Source: Lentzea fradiae
GTDB taxonomy: Bacteria > Actinomycetota > Actinomycetes > Mycobacteriales > Pseudonocardiaceae
Reading direction: 5' to 3'
DNA: 64,000 bases
Assembly: GCF_900100955.1 (NCBI RefSeq)
Contig: NZ_FNCC01000001.1
Coordinates: forward strand, 558,001-622,000
Positions 25,120 through 33,119 of this stretch are shown here, piece by piece (position 1 is the stretch's first letter; each line of letters begins with the position of its first letter). The translations under genes and the position numbers were made by a program. The notes beneath the pieces are model-generated. The model was not told the DNA's origin and ran no database searches. It saw only the letters and a list, made by a program, of their open reading frames with translations.

Positions 25120-26551
25120 GCCGGTTCACGACTCCCTCGCACGTGCGCACCACCACGCGCGCCAGGTCGATGAACGCCCTGCTGGACAACGGGCTCTCGG
25201 CCCACCGCTGCCAGCGCGCCAGGGTGTCGAGCGCCGCCTGGCGTTGTGCCTCACGACCGGCGTCCGGGCGCAGCGCCAGACGGGACCACGGAGCACCGCC
25301 CTCGCCACCGAGCAGCCGTTCCGCCTCCGCTTTCGCCTCCGCGGGCATCTGCACCGCACCGGAACGGAGGACGCCGATCGTGCGCAGCTCCGCGAGCTCG
25401 TGCGCGTCCGCGAGCAGGCGTTCCACAGTGGACAGCAGCCGGGCCGACTCCGGGCACTTCCGCTCCCGCAGCACGGTGTCGAGCGCCAGCAGCGCCGACC
25501 GGGCCTTCAGCAGGTCGCGCCGTTCGGCGAACAGCACCGAGAGCGTCTCCCGCAGCTCGTCCAGGCCGCTGCGCCGCACCAGCTCGGCCGACAGCCGCGG
25601 CGGGTCGTCGAAACCCTGCCGGATCAGCACCGTGGCGAGCCGGATGCCGAAGAGCCCGAACCGGGAGAGCAGCGCCGCGTGCCCCTCGCCCGCCCGCGTG
25701 AAGCGGTCCACGGACAGCAACGCGGACTCCAGCTCGTTCCTGGGCGCGGCGGCCAGCGCGGCGAGCGCCGTGAACTCGTCCTGCCGCAGCGTGCGGGCCG
25801 TCTGCGCGATCAGTCCCGCCACCGGGACGACGGTCTGGCACAGCTTGCGCAGCCGCGGGTCGGCGCGGTAGCGCTGGGCGATCTGCCGCGCCGACATCAG
25901 CGAGTCGATGCGGCCGACACCCATCTCGTCCGCCCGCGACAGCACGGCGATCGTGTTGACCGGGGTCGCCCGCGCCGCCCCGCGGTCCTGAAAGGACTCC
26001 AGCAGCCTCAGGTCCGCGCGGTGCAGGTGCCGCATCAGGTAGATCACGGCGTCCGCCTCACCGGGGGCGTCCTCCGGCGCCAGGAACCGGACGGCGGACG
26101 CGGCGATCTCCTCCGAGACCGACGCGATGCCGGGCGTGTCGATGAGCGTCGTGTCGCGCAGGCCCTGCGTCGGCCAGTCGACGGTGAGCCGGTCGACGGA
26201 CTCGGGCGCCGCGCCGAGGTCGATGCGCAGCGCGCCGCCGTCACGGCTCACCGGCAGCTGCCGCGGCGGCCCTTCCTTCGGGTGCAGGGTGATGCGCGGG
26301 CTGTGGCCGTGCCGGTACCAGGTCACCACCCGCGTGCACTCGCCGGAGTCCGTGGGCGCGATCTCCTCGCCCACCAACGCGTTGAGCAGCGTGGACTTGC
26401 CCGCCTTGACCTTGCCGGAGATCGCGACGCGCAACGGCTCGTCCATCCGGTCGAGCTGGCGGCGCAGCAGGTCCGCGGTCTCCTGGTCGTCCCGGTGCGC
26501 CTCGATCGCCTCGCGCAGCACCGACCGCACCTCTCCCGTCAGGCTGCTCAC
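25106..26551 (-). CDS. Dynamin-like GTPase, IniC-like
   Basis: 481 residues; GTG 26551 overlaps the stop of the upstream GTPase gene (4 nt). GTPase motifs: P-loop SGKVKAGKST (about 45-54), switch Thr in TRVVTW, DTPG (about 140), and SRAD as the base-recognition motif (about 206). The remainder is helical stalk-like sequence. Bacterial dynamins remodel or stabilise membranes. Length fits mycobacterial IniC (slightly under 500) and the gene is third in the same order iniB-iniA-iniC. No clear membrane helix. Confidence 0.85.
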   Translation of the reverse strand: MSSLTGEVRSVLREAIEAHRDDQETADLLRRQLDRMDEPLRVAISGKVKAGKSTLLNALVGEEIAPTDSGECTRVVTWYRHGHSPRITLHPKEGPPRQLPVSRDGGALRIDLGAAPESVDRLTVDWPTQGLRDTTLIDTPGIASVSEEIAASAVRFLAPEDAPGEADAVIYLMRHLHRADLRLLESFQDRGAARATPVNTIAVLSRADEMGVGRIDSLMSARQIAQRYRADPRLRKLCQTVVPVAGLIAQTARTLRQDEFTALAALAAAPRNELESALLSVDRFTRAGEGHAALLSRFGLFGIRLATVLIRQGFDDPPRLSAELVRRSGLDELRETLSVLFAERRDLLKARSALLALDTVLRERKCPESARLLSTVERLLADAHELAELRTIGVLRSGAVQMPAEAKAEAERLLGGEGGAPWSRLALRPDAGREAQRQAALDTLARWQRWAESPLSSRAFIDLARVVVRTCEGVVNRLSDD

Positions 26552-28347
26552 GAGGCGGACCCGACCGGCTCGGCCAGCGCGTCCGCGGCGGCCGCGAGGT
26601 GCGCGACGCGCTTCAGCTCCGCCCGCACGTCCAGCAGCCGCTTGTCGCGTTCCTCCCTGCCCGCCTCGGCCGCGCTCTGCGCCGACCTGATCGACTCGCC
26701 GAGCGACCGGGACAGCTCACCGGCACGGGTGGTGAAGTGGTCGCGCAGGTCGCGCTGCAACTCGCGCAGCAGGTCGCGGGAATCCTTGCCCAGCTGGAAG
26801 ACCACGTCGTCCAGCGACCGCCGCACCGCGGCCTTGGCGTCGGCGCGCCGCTTCTCCAGCATGCGTTTCCGTTCGTCCTTCACGACCTTGCCGCCCAGCA
26901 GCACACCGGCCGCGAGGGACAGCGGGTTCAGCAGCGCCAGCCCGCCCACCGTGCTCAGCATGCCGACCATCAGCGTGCCGCCGTAGCCGCCGCGGACGCC
27001 CACCAGCAGCTTCTTGCCGAAGCCGAAGCTCTCCGGCGCGTCGAACGCCAGCGGGACCGCGCGGCCGAGCGTGCTGTCCGGGTCGCGCGAGTGCAGGTCG
27101 GGCAGCACCTCGCCGCCCTCGTCGGCGAAGTGCTCGCCGACCTGCCCCGCAAGCCATCGGGCGCGCTGGTGCGTCCAGACGAACGTCGCCGACGCCGCGG
27201 CCGACACCCGTTGCCGCACCCAGCCGGCGAACTGCTCCTCGACCAGCGCCGGGTCGATCCCGTCCAGCTCGGCCTCCGCCTCCCTGGTGATCTGCCGCAT
27301 CCGGTCGCGCAGGTCGAACTCGACGTCGGAGATGAGGTCGGCGATGCCGTCGCCGAGCGTCTGCTGCCAGCGCGCGGACCGTTCCCGCAACGCGTCCGCG
27401 CGCTGCTTGGCGACCTGCAACCCGCCCACCAGGTCCGTGGCGCCCTCCGGGTCGCGCAACGCCGTCAGCTCCGCCTCCATCGACGTCGTCAGTTGCAGCA
27501 CCACCGCCCGCACGTCGTGCGCGACGGACCGCCGCGCCAGGTCGGCGGCCCTGCCCACGATGCGTTCGCGCAGGTGCGTGAGCAGCTCGGGGAACCCCGA
27601 CTCCTGGTTGAGCGCCTGGTCGGTCGTCCGGACGGCGTGCAGCCGCAGCGTGGACGACACCGGGAACAGCTCGGCCGGGACGTCGGCGGTGGCGAGGTGG
27701 GCGCGGTCGCGGTCGGCGACACGCCGCCAGTCCGGGTACAGGTCGATCTTGGTCAGCACGCACACCACCGTCGGGCACACCCGCGCCGCCTGACGGAGGA
27801 ACTCCAGCTCGGTCGCCGTGTACTCCTGCGCGGCGTCGGACACCACGACCACCGCGTCCGCGGCGGGCAGCGCGGCCATCGTGACGGCGCCGTGCACCGA
27901 GCCCAGCCCGCCGACGCCGGGAGTGTCCACCAGGCACAACCCGCCGGCGAGCACCGACCTGGGCAGGCCCACCTCCGCCTCCCGCAGCCCGCGCCGGTTG
28001 CCCGGGTTGCCGGCCTCGGACACGTGGTCCTCCAGCCGGTCCACCGCGACCCCGGTGCGGGAGCCGTCCTCGCCCACGAGCGTGGCACCGGGCTCGTCCG
28101 CGTACCGCACGGCCACCGGCACCGCGGTCGCGACGTCGTCGTCCACCGGGCACACCGGCGCGTTCACGATCGCGTTGACCAGCTGGCTCTTGCCCTGCTT
28201 GAACTCACCGACGACGAGGACGCGCACGGCCGGGTCCAGCAACCGGTGCCTCGTGAGCGCCAGCCGGGCCGCGAGGTCCTCGCGCCGGTAGGCGTCCACC
28301 GCCTTCAGCGCGAGGTCGACGACCTCGATGGGCGTGCGTGTGCTCAC
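26548..28347 (-). CDS. Dynamin-like GTPase, IniA-like
   Basis: 599 residues from GTG 28347 with AAAGGAG upstream; the open frame to 28428 has no ribosome site. P-loop GEFKQGKS (about 49-56), switch region DDVATAVPV, DTPGVGGLG (about 143) and TKID (about 199). Around 455-485 a hydrophobic stretch (GGTLMVGMLSTVGGLALLNP) forms the membrane paddle-like segment seen in IniA-type dynamins; the C-terminus is coiled-coil rich. It probably works as a heterotypic pair with the overlapping IniC-like gene in envelope-membrane protection. Confidence 0.85.
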   Translation of the reverse strand: MSTRTPIEVVDLALKAVDAYRREDLAARLALTRHRLLDPAVRVLVVGEFKQGKSQLVNAIVNAPVCPVDDDVATAVPVAVRYADEPGATLVGEDGSRTGVAVDRLEDHVSEAGNPGNRRGLREAEVGLPRSVLAGGLCLVDTPGVGGLGSVHGAVTMAALPAADAVVVVSDAAQEYTATELEFLRQAARVCPTVVCVLTKIDLYPDWRRVADRDRAHLATADVPAELFPVSSTLRLHAVRTTDQALNQESGFPELLTHLRERIVGRAADLARRSVAHDVRAVVLQLTTSMEAELTALRDPEGATDLVGGLQVAKQRADALRERSARWQQTLGDGIADLISDVEFDLRDRMRQITREAEAELDGIDPALVEEQFAGWVRQRVSAAASATFVWTHQRARWLAGQVGEHFADEGGEVLPDLHSRDPDSTLGRAVPLAFDAPESFGFGKKLLVGVRGGYGGTLMVGMLSTVGGLALLNPLSLAAGVLLGGKVVKDERKRMLEKRRADAKAAVRRSLDDVVFQLGKDSRDLLRELQRDLRDHFTTRAGELSRSLGESIRSAQSAAEAGREERDKRLLDVRAELKRVAHLAAAADALAEPVGSAS

Positions 28348-28374
28348 CCACGTCTCCTTTCTGGACACGCGAGT

Positions 28375-28409
28375 CCGCGTCACCCCTCGGTGGAGCCGGG
28401 GTGACGCGG
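28375..28409 (-). terminator. Attenuator-like hairpin between the IniB-like and IniA-like genes
   Basis: CCGCGTCACCCC and GGGGTGACGCGG form a perfect 12-bp stem with an 11-nt loop in the 138-nt gap. It could end part of the transcripts so that the IniB-like protein is made in excess of the GTPases. Confidence 0.5.
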
Positions 28410-28485
28410 GCTCGTCACGTGGTCCCAAGGGGACGACATCTCCCAGGACGCCGCCACTCGGAACGATGGCTGGTCCGGCGAGTCG

Positions 28486-29709
28486 TCAGATGACCACCAC
28501 GTCCACGTCGAGCTCGTTGTCGGACAGGATGTCCGTGCTTGTGTTGAGCGAGTCGTCGATGGTGAAGGAGTCCTCGACGTCGACGCTGGAGTCCGGGTTG
28601 AAGGAGTCGTTGACGCTCGCGTCGGGGTTGAACGAGTCGTTGATGCTCGCGTCGGGGTTGAACGAGTCGTTGATGCTCGCGTCGGGGTTGAACGAGTCGT
28701 TGATGCTCGCGTCGGTGTTGGTGGTGGTCTCGACCTCGCTCGTGAACGAGTCCTCGACGGTGAACGAGTCCTCGATATCGACCTCGACGCTGTTGTCGAC
28801 GCTGTTGTCGATGTTGTTCTCGACCTCCGTCTCGACCTCGCTGGTGAACGAGTCGTCGATGTCGACGTCCGGGTTGTAGGAGTCGTTCGTGCTGTTGTCC
28901 TGGTTGTACGAGTCGTTGGTGCTGTTGTCCTGGTTGTAGGACCCGTTGGTGTTGTACGACCCGTTGGTGCTGTTGTCGCTGTTGTCGGTGTCGTGCGAGT
29001 CGACCTGCGTGGTCGTGCTGCCGTTGGTCGCGACCGCGACGTTGCCGGAGCCGAAGTTGTCGACATCGGTGGAGGAGTCGTTGGCCTCGTAGTTGCCGGT
29101 GGCCGTCCCGTCGCCGACCACGACGGCACCACCGGTCGTCGCCGAGGCGGAGCCCACGTGGTTGACGTTGTTGCCGTGGCCGACGACGTTGCGGTCACCC
29201 GTGGTCACGGGGCCGTCGATGTCGTCGCCGGCGGCCACGGCGCCCTCGCCGGACGCGATCACCGGGTCGTTGTCGAACCACTGCAGGACGTCGCCCTGCG
29301 CCCAGATGTTCTGGTTCACCGAGTTGTCCAGCACGGTGTTGTGGCTGTCGCTCCACGAGTAGTGCTGCGTGATGTAGTTGATCTCCCGGATGGCCCCGTC
29401 CATGCCGTCGTGGTCGTGGCCGCCACTTCCGCCGTGGCCGCCGCCGTGGGAGGGCGGCGGCGGGGGCGGCGGGGTGTGGTGCACCTGCATGCTGTTGCCG
29501 CCGCCGTTCAGCTCGCGGGCGAACGAGTTGCTCTGCGCGGTCTGCACGTTGTCCACGATCAGCGGTCTCGCGTCGCGGACGTCGTCGCCGCAGAGGTCCT
29601 CGAACCCGTTGTCCCGCAGCATCTGCTGCGGCTGGGCGTGGAACTCGGCGCGCGCTTCCTCGTTGCTCAGCAGGCTGAGGATGAACTGGAGAAGGCTCAT
29701 GTTGGTCAT
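28486..29709 (-). CDS. IniB N-terminal-domain protein with Asn/Asp/Ser-rich repeats
   Basis: 407 residues from ATG 29709 (GTG 29718 possible; no strong ribosome site, perhaps leaderless). Residues 1-50 are the IniB N-terminal domain: SLLQFILSLLSNEEARAEF then a short helix ending DNGFEDLCGDDV. A Pro7 and Gly/His stretch follows. The last ~200 residues are repeats rich in N, D, S and T: TNDSYNQDNS units and then a 10-residue DASINDSFNP unit in four copies. No signal peptide is evident. Mycobacterial IniB is Gly-rich rather than Asn-rich, so the tail is a lineage-specific solution. It heads the dynamin operon and is divergent from the Hsp70-like gene. Confidence 0.8.
   Translation of the reverse strand: MTNMSLLQFILSLLSNEEARAEFHAQPQQMLRDNGFEDLCGDDVRDARPLIVDNVQTAQSNSFARELNGGGNSMQVHHTPPPPPPPSHGGGHGGSGGHDHDGMDGAIREINYITQHYSWSDSHNTVLDNSVNQNIWAQGDVLQWFDNDPVIASGEGAVAAGDDIDGPVTTGDRNVVGHGNNVNHVGSASATTGGAVVVGDGTATGNYEANDSSTDVDNFGSGNVAVATNGSTTTQVDSHDTDNSDNSTNGSYNTNGSYNQDNSTNDSYNQDNSTNDSYNPDVDIDDSFTSEVETEVENNIDNSVDNSVEVDIEDSFTVEDSFTSEVETTTNTDASINDSFNPDASINDSFNPDASINDSFNPDASVNDSFNPDSSVDVEDSFTIDDSLNTSTDILSDNELDVDVVVI
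28591..28710 (-). repeat. 30-bp tandem repeat inside the IniB-like gene
   Basis: Three identical 30-bp copies (28621-28650, 28651-28680, 28681-28710) and one diverged copy (28591-28620). Each encodes the 10-residue DASINDSFNP unit. Identity at third positions shows recent expansion. Confidence 0.95.
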
Positions 29710-29984
29710 CGGAGGCACCCATCTGCTCGGAGGCTGATGACGGTACGTAGCGCGCCCGGCCGCGCCATCGGGATGACGCCCCAGTTCGCGGTGATGACCC
29801 GTTGGGGGCTTCGGCTGCTCCGTTAGGGGATCGCGCTGAGCGCAATTAGGGGACGAACAGGCTAATGAGCGCGCCCTTTCGGTCGATGTGGTGGGTGGGG
29901 CAACGGCGATGTCGTCGCACGACGTGACGGCTCCGCCGATGACTTTCCGTGATTTCCCGGTGCTTGATCGGAGGCGACGCGCGG
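29710..29984. promoter_or_regulatory. Divergent promoter region of the IniB-like operon and Hsp70-like gene
   Basis: 275 nt. It contains two direct repeats TTAGGGGA (29823-29830 and 29846-29853, 23 bp apart) flanking the palindrome GCGCT-G-AGCGC (29833-29843). The composite is the best candidate site for the IniR-like regulator. Confidence 0.45.
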
Positions 29985-31787
29985 ATGTCCTACGTGCTTG
30001 GTGTCGACCTGGGAACGACCTTCACCGCGGCCGCGGTCTGCCGGAAGGCCGCGGGGGAGTGGGGGAAGGCCGAGGTGCTGCCGCTCGGTTCGAGGGGGAG
30101 CGCGACGGGGTCGGTGCTGTTCCTCGGCGCCGACGGGTCGGTGCTGGTGGGCGAGGCGGCCGAGCGGCGCGCGCTGACCGACCCGCAGGCGGTCGCCAGG
30201 GAGTTCAAGCGCCGCATCGGCGACCGCACGCCGCTGCTGGTCGGCGGCCGGCCGCACACCGCCCACGCGCTGGCGGCCCGGCTGGCCAGATGGGTCGTCG
30301 ACCGCGCCACCGAACGGGAGGGCGGCTCGCCCGACAGGCTCGCCGTCACGCACCCCGCCGGGTGGGGCGAGCACAAGAAAGGACTGTTCGCCGAGGCGCT
30401 GGCCGGCGTGGGGCTGGGCGACGCCGTCCTGGTGCCCGAACCCGCCGCCGCCGCGTTCGAGTACGGCGCCGCCGAACGCGTCGAGGCCGGCCGCACCGTG
30501 GCCGTCTACGACCTGGGCGGCGGCACGTTCGACGCCGCCGTGCTGCGCAAGGTGGACGACAGCCGGTTCGAGCTGCTCGGCGAACCCGCCGGCGCCGAAC
30601 GCCTGGGCGGTGTCGACTTCGACGAGGCGGTCTTCGAGCACGTGCGGGCGATGTTCGCCGACGGGCTCGGCGACCTCGCCCCCGACGACGAGGTGGCGAT
30701 GTCCGCCGCGGCACGGTTGCGCCGGGAGTGCACCGAGGCGAAGGAGGCGCTGTCCACCGACACCGAGGTCACGATTCCCGTGCTGCTGCCCGGCGTGCAG
30801 GCGCGGGCGCGGATGACCCGCGGCGAGTTCGAGGCGCTGGTCCGCCCGGCGCTGGAGGAGACCGTCGAGCTGCTGCGCGGCACGGTCCGGTCGGCGGGGC
30901 TGGCCGAGGCGGACCTCGACGCGGTCCTGCTGGTCGGCGGTTCCTCGCGGATACCGCTGGTGAGCCAGCTGCTGTCGGACCAGCTGGGCCGAGCGGTCGT
31001 CGTCGACTGCGACCCCAAGAGCACCGTCGCGCTGGGCGCGGCCAGGAGCGTCGTGCCCGTCGAGGAGGCCGCGGTCCCGGTGACCGCCGCCGCGGAGCCG
31101 CCGCCCAGGCCGGAGGTGGCCGACATCCCGCTCGTGCTGACACCACCCGAGCGCCGCCGGAAGCTGCTGCGCCCCAGGGTTCTCGTCGGTGCGGCGGTGC
31201 TCGCGGCGGGCGGGATCGTGCTCGCGGGCGGACTCCCGGTCGCGGTCGTCCCCAACGGACTCACGTCGCCGTCGACCGCCCCCGCCGCTCAGGCGCCGGG
31301 GGACCAGCCGCAGACGCAGAAGCAGAGCACGCCCGTGGCGCAGACGCAGCAGGGCCGGCCGAACCCCGTGGCCCAGCCCGGCAATCGCAAGGCGAGGGGC
31401 GGGCCCAACATCCCGGACGAGGGCCTCACGTCCAACGAGCCCGCGGCTCCCGGCGCGACCACGACCTCGCGGACCTCCACCACGACGTCGCAGGTGTCCG
31501 CCCGGCACGACACCACGGGTACCGCGCAGGACCGGAGCGAGGAACCGGCTCAAGATCCGACCGAGGACCCGGCCCAGGATCCCACTCAAGATCCGACCCA
31601 AGAGCCGCCGATGGACACGCCCCCTGTTCAGGAGCCGCCGTCCGTGACGCAGGAGCCGCCGCCGGTCGACCCGGCGACGACCACGCAGGACCCCGTGCCG
31701 ACGACCCAGGACCCGGTGCCCACCACCACCCAGGAACCGCCGGTCACGAGCGAGGAGCCGCCGGCGGATCCGGCGCCGACGACCTGA
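29985..31787 (+). CDS. Membrane-anchored Hsp70-like ATPase with Pro/Thr-rich exterior tail
   Basis: 600 residues from ATG 29985 (GGAGGCG upstream). Residues 1-370 are an Hsp70/actin-fold ATPase: DLGTTFTAAA, PAGWGEHKK, YDLGGGTFDAAVL, GGVDFDEA and LLVGGSSRIPLV. The usual substrate-binding beta domain and lid are absent. Instead residues about 396-420 form one transmembrane helix (VLVGAAVLAAGGIVLAGGLP) followed by ~180 residues of low-complexity QDPTQEPP/TTTQ sequence, presumably outside the cell. This layout suggests a signalling or scaffold ATPase, not a chaperone. It is divergent from the IniB-like gene and shares its regulatory region. Confidence 0.88.
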   Translation: MSYVLGVDLGTTFTAAAVCRKAAGEWGKAEVLPLGSRGSATGSVLFLGADGSVLVGEAAERRALTDPQAVAREFKRRIGDRTPLLVGGRPHTAHALAARLARWVVDRATEREGGSPDRLAVTHPAGWGEHKKGLFAEALAGVGLGDAVLVPEPAAAAFEYGAAERVEAGRTVAVYDLGGGTFDAAVLRKVDDSRFELLGEPAGAERLGGVDFDEAVFEHVRAMFADGLGDLAPDDEVAMSAAARLRRECTEAKEALSTDTEVTIPVLLPGVQARARMTRGEFEALVRPALEETVELLRGTVRSAGLAEADLDAVLLVGGSSRIPLVSQLLSDQLGRAVVVDCDPKSTVALGAARSVVPVEEAAVPVTAAAEPPPRPEVADIPLVLTPPERRRKLLRPRVLVGAAVLAAGGIVLAGGLPVAVVPNGLTSPSTAPAAQAPGDQPQTQKQSTPVAQTQQGRPNPVAQPGNRKARGGPNIPDEGLTSNEPAAPGATTTSRTSTTTSQVSARHDTTGTAQDRSEEPAQDPTEDPAQDPTQDPTQEPPMDTPPVQEPPSVTQEPPPVDPATTTQDPVPTTQDPVPTTTQEPPVTSEEPPADPAPTT

Positions 31788-31802
31788 TCCGGTCGGGGAG
31801 GG

Positions 31803-31841
31803 AACGCGGTGGACAGTCCTGTCCGGACTGTCCACCGCGTT
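31803..31841. terminator. 17-bp perfect hairpin (bidirectional terminator 1)
   Basis: AACGCGGTGGACAGTCC pairs perfectly with GGACTGTCCACCGCGTT around a 5-nt loop. It lies between the convergent Hsp70-like and superoxide dismutase genes; both arms end in AA/TT, so it can act in both directions. Confidence 0.8.
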
Positions 31842-31851
31842 CGCCTGTGCG

Positions 31852-31887
31852 ACGGGTCCTCGCCTCCCGCGGGAGACGAGGACCCGT
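31852..31887. terminator. Second hairpin (bidirectional terminator 2)
   Basis: ACGGGTCCTCG / CGAGGACCCGT with an inner CTCCC-GC-GGGAG stem, 10 nt after the first hairpin. It is a tandem terminator pair insulating the two convergent genes. Confidence 0.7.
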
Positions 31888-31941
31888 GACGGCAGCCGGG
31901 TGGTTTGTCGGAGCACCCACTGCCGGGATTCGGGGCGTGTC

Positions 31942-32571
31942 CTACTTGGACGGTGCGTGGAGCCCGCTGCCGCCGGCCCTGGCGGCGTCGAAGCGGCGGG
32001 TCACGTCGGCCCAGTTCACCAGGGACCACAGCTTCTGGACGTAGTCGGGCCGCACGTTGCGGTACTGCAGGTAGTACGCGTGCTCCCAGGCGTCGAAGAC
32101 GAGCACGGGGGTGGTGTTCATGCCGACGTTGCCGTGGTGGTCGTAGACCTGTTCCACGACCAGGCGCTGCGACAGCGGCTCCCAGGCCAGCACGCCCCAG
32201 CCGGAGCCCTGCACGAGGGACGTCGCGGCGCTCAGCTGCTTGGAGAAGGCGTCGAACGAGCCGAAGTGCTCGTCGATGGCCGCCGCGAGCTCGCCGTCGG
32301 GGCGGTCGCCGCCGTCGGGGCTGAGGTTGTCCCAGAACATCGTGTGCAGGACGTGTCCGGACAGGTTGAAGGCGAACGTCTTCTCCAGGCCGACGATGCC
32401 GGAGTAGTCGTCCTTCTCGCGGGTCTCGGCGAGGCGTTCGAGCATGTCGTTGGCGCCCTTGACGTAGGCCGCGTGGTGCTTGCTGTGATGCAGCTCCAGG
32501 ATCTCGCCGGTGATCGCGGGCTCCAGCGCCGCGTAGTCGTAGGGCAGGTCCGGCAGCACGTACTGGGTCAT
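31942..32571 (-). CDS. Superoxide dismutase (Fe/Mn family)
   Basis: 209 residues from ATG 32571 (CGGAGAG upstream). Starts [19 protein letters not shown]; metal ligands His in [11 protein letters not shown] (about 27), His in [14 protein letters not shown] (about 74-78), Asp and His in [13 protein letters not shown] (about 160-164). [11 protein letters not shown] is the expected second-shell region. Length matches the family. It would dismutate superoxide in the cytoplasm; metal choice is not certain from sequence. It is divergent from the B12-riboswitch/nrdAB unit. Confidence 0.93.
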   Translation of the reverse strand: MTQYVLPDLPYDYAALEPAITGEILELHHSKHHAAYVKGANDMLERLAETREKDDYSGIVGLEKTFAFNLSGHVLHTMFWDNLSPDGGDRPDGELAAAIDEHFGSFDAFSKQLSAATSLVQGSGWGVLAWEPLSQRLVVEQVYDHHGNVGMNTTPVLVFDAWEHAYYLQYRNVRPDYVQKLWSLVNWADVTRRFDAARAGGSGLHAPSK

Positions 32572-32809
32572 GGGCTCTCCGAGAACGACTTCGTGGTGGC
32601 TGTTGCAACTCTTTCGCAATTGCAGATCATTGGCAAGTAGGTGATCGACCGCGACTGCCTTGATGACTTCAGTGTTTGCTGAAAACGCACCTTGCGTCCC
32701 GCGCGGCCGCCGGGGTGAGGACAAGATCGGGGACGTTGCTCCGACCAGGCGACACGCCCACAAGATGTGGGTGTCGATCAAGTCCGGCCGCCCATGTATT
32801 GTGCCGCGA

Positions 32810-32993
32810 AGCTGGTTCGGCCGGTCCTCCAGATCGGTCGTCGCAAGAGGGAACCCGGTGTGAGTCCGGGACTGCCCCGCAGCGGTGAGTGGGAACGAAA
32901 GCCGTCATCGAGCACTGGACGCCGAAGGTCCGGGAAGCGACGGCCGGTAGGAGCCTGTCGGCAGGCACGCCCACGAGTCCGAAGACCTGCCAG
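32810..32993 (+). promoter_or_regulatory. Cobalamin (adenosylcobalamin) riboswitch controlling nrdAB
   Basis: The conserved aptamer core is present: GGGAACCCGGTGTGAGTCC followed by GGGACTGCCCCGCAGCGGTGA (the B12 box region), and downstream GAGTCCGAAGACCTGCC closing the P3-P6 core. It lies on the + strand 127 nt before nrdA. Coenzyme B12 should turn off the oxygen-dependent class Ia reductase when a B12-dependent class II enzyme can serve, as known in Streptomyces. A GC hairpin lies immediately after the aptamer. Confidence 0.93.
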
Positions 32994-32995
32994 CA

Positions 32996-33021
32996 CCCCG
33001 CACGCGAGCACGTGTGCGGGG
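32996..33021 (+). terminator. Hairpin in the expression platform of the riboswitch
   Basis: CCCCGCAC / GTGCGGGG, 8 bp with a 10-nt loop, three bases after the aptamer. It could be the regulated terminator or part of a switching stem. Confidence 0.45.
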
Positions 33022-33119
33022 CGTCCAGGGCCCCGAGGGAGGGCGGGAGGACGTGGCGGTCGCGCGCGCCCGTCTGCTCCTCGCTGCTCTCGTGGCCCCG
33101 AGCTCGCGAGGAGAGAGCT

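Noticed and set aside
28591-28710. CRISPR-like array
   Set aside because: The repeats are directly adjacent without spacers, in frame, and encode a 10-residue unit of the IniB-like protein.
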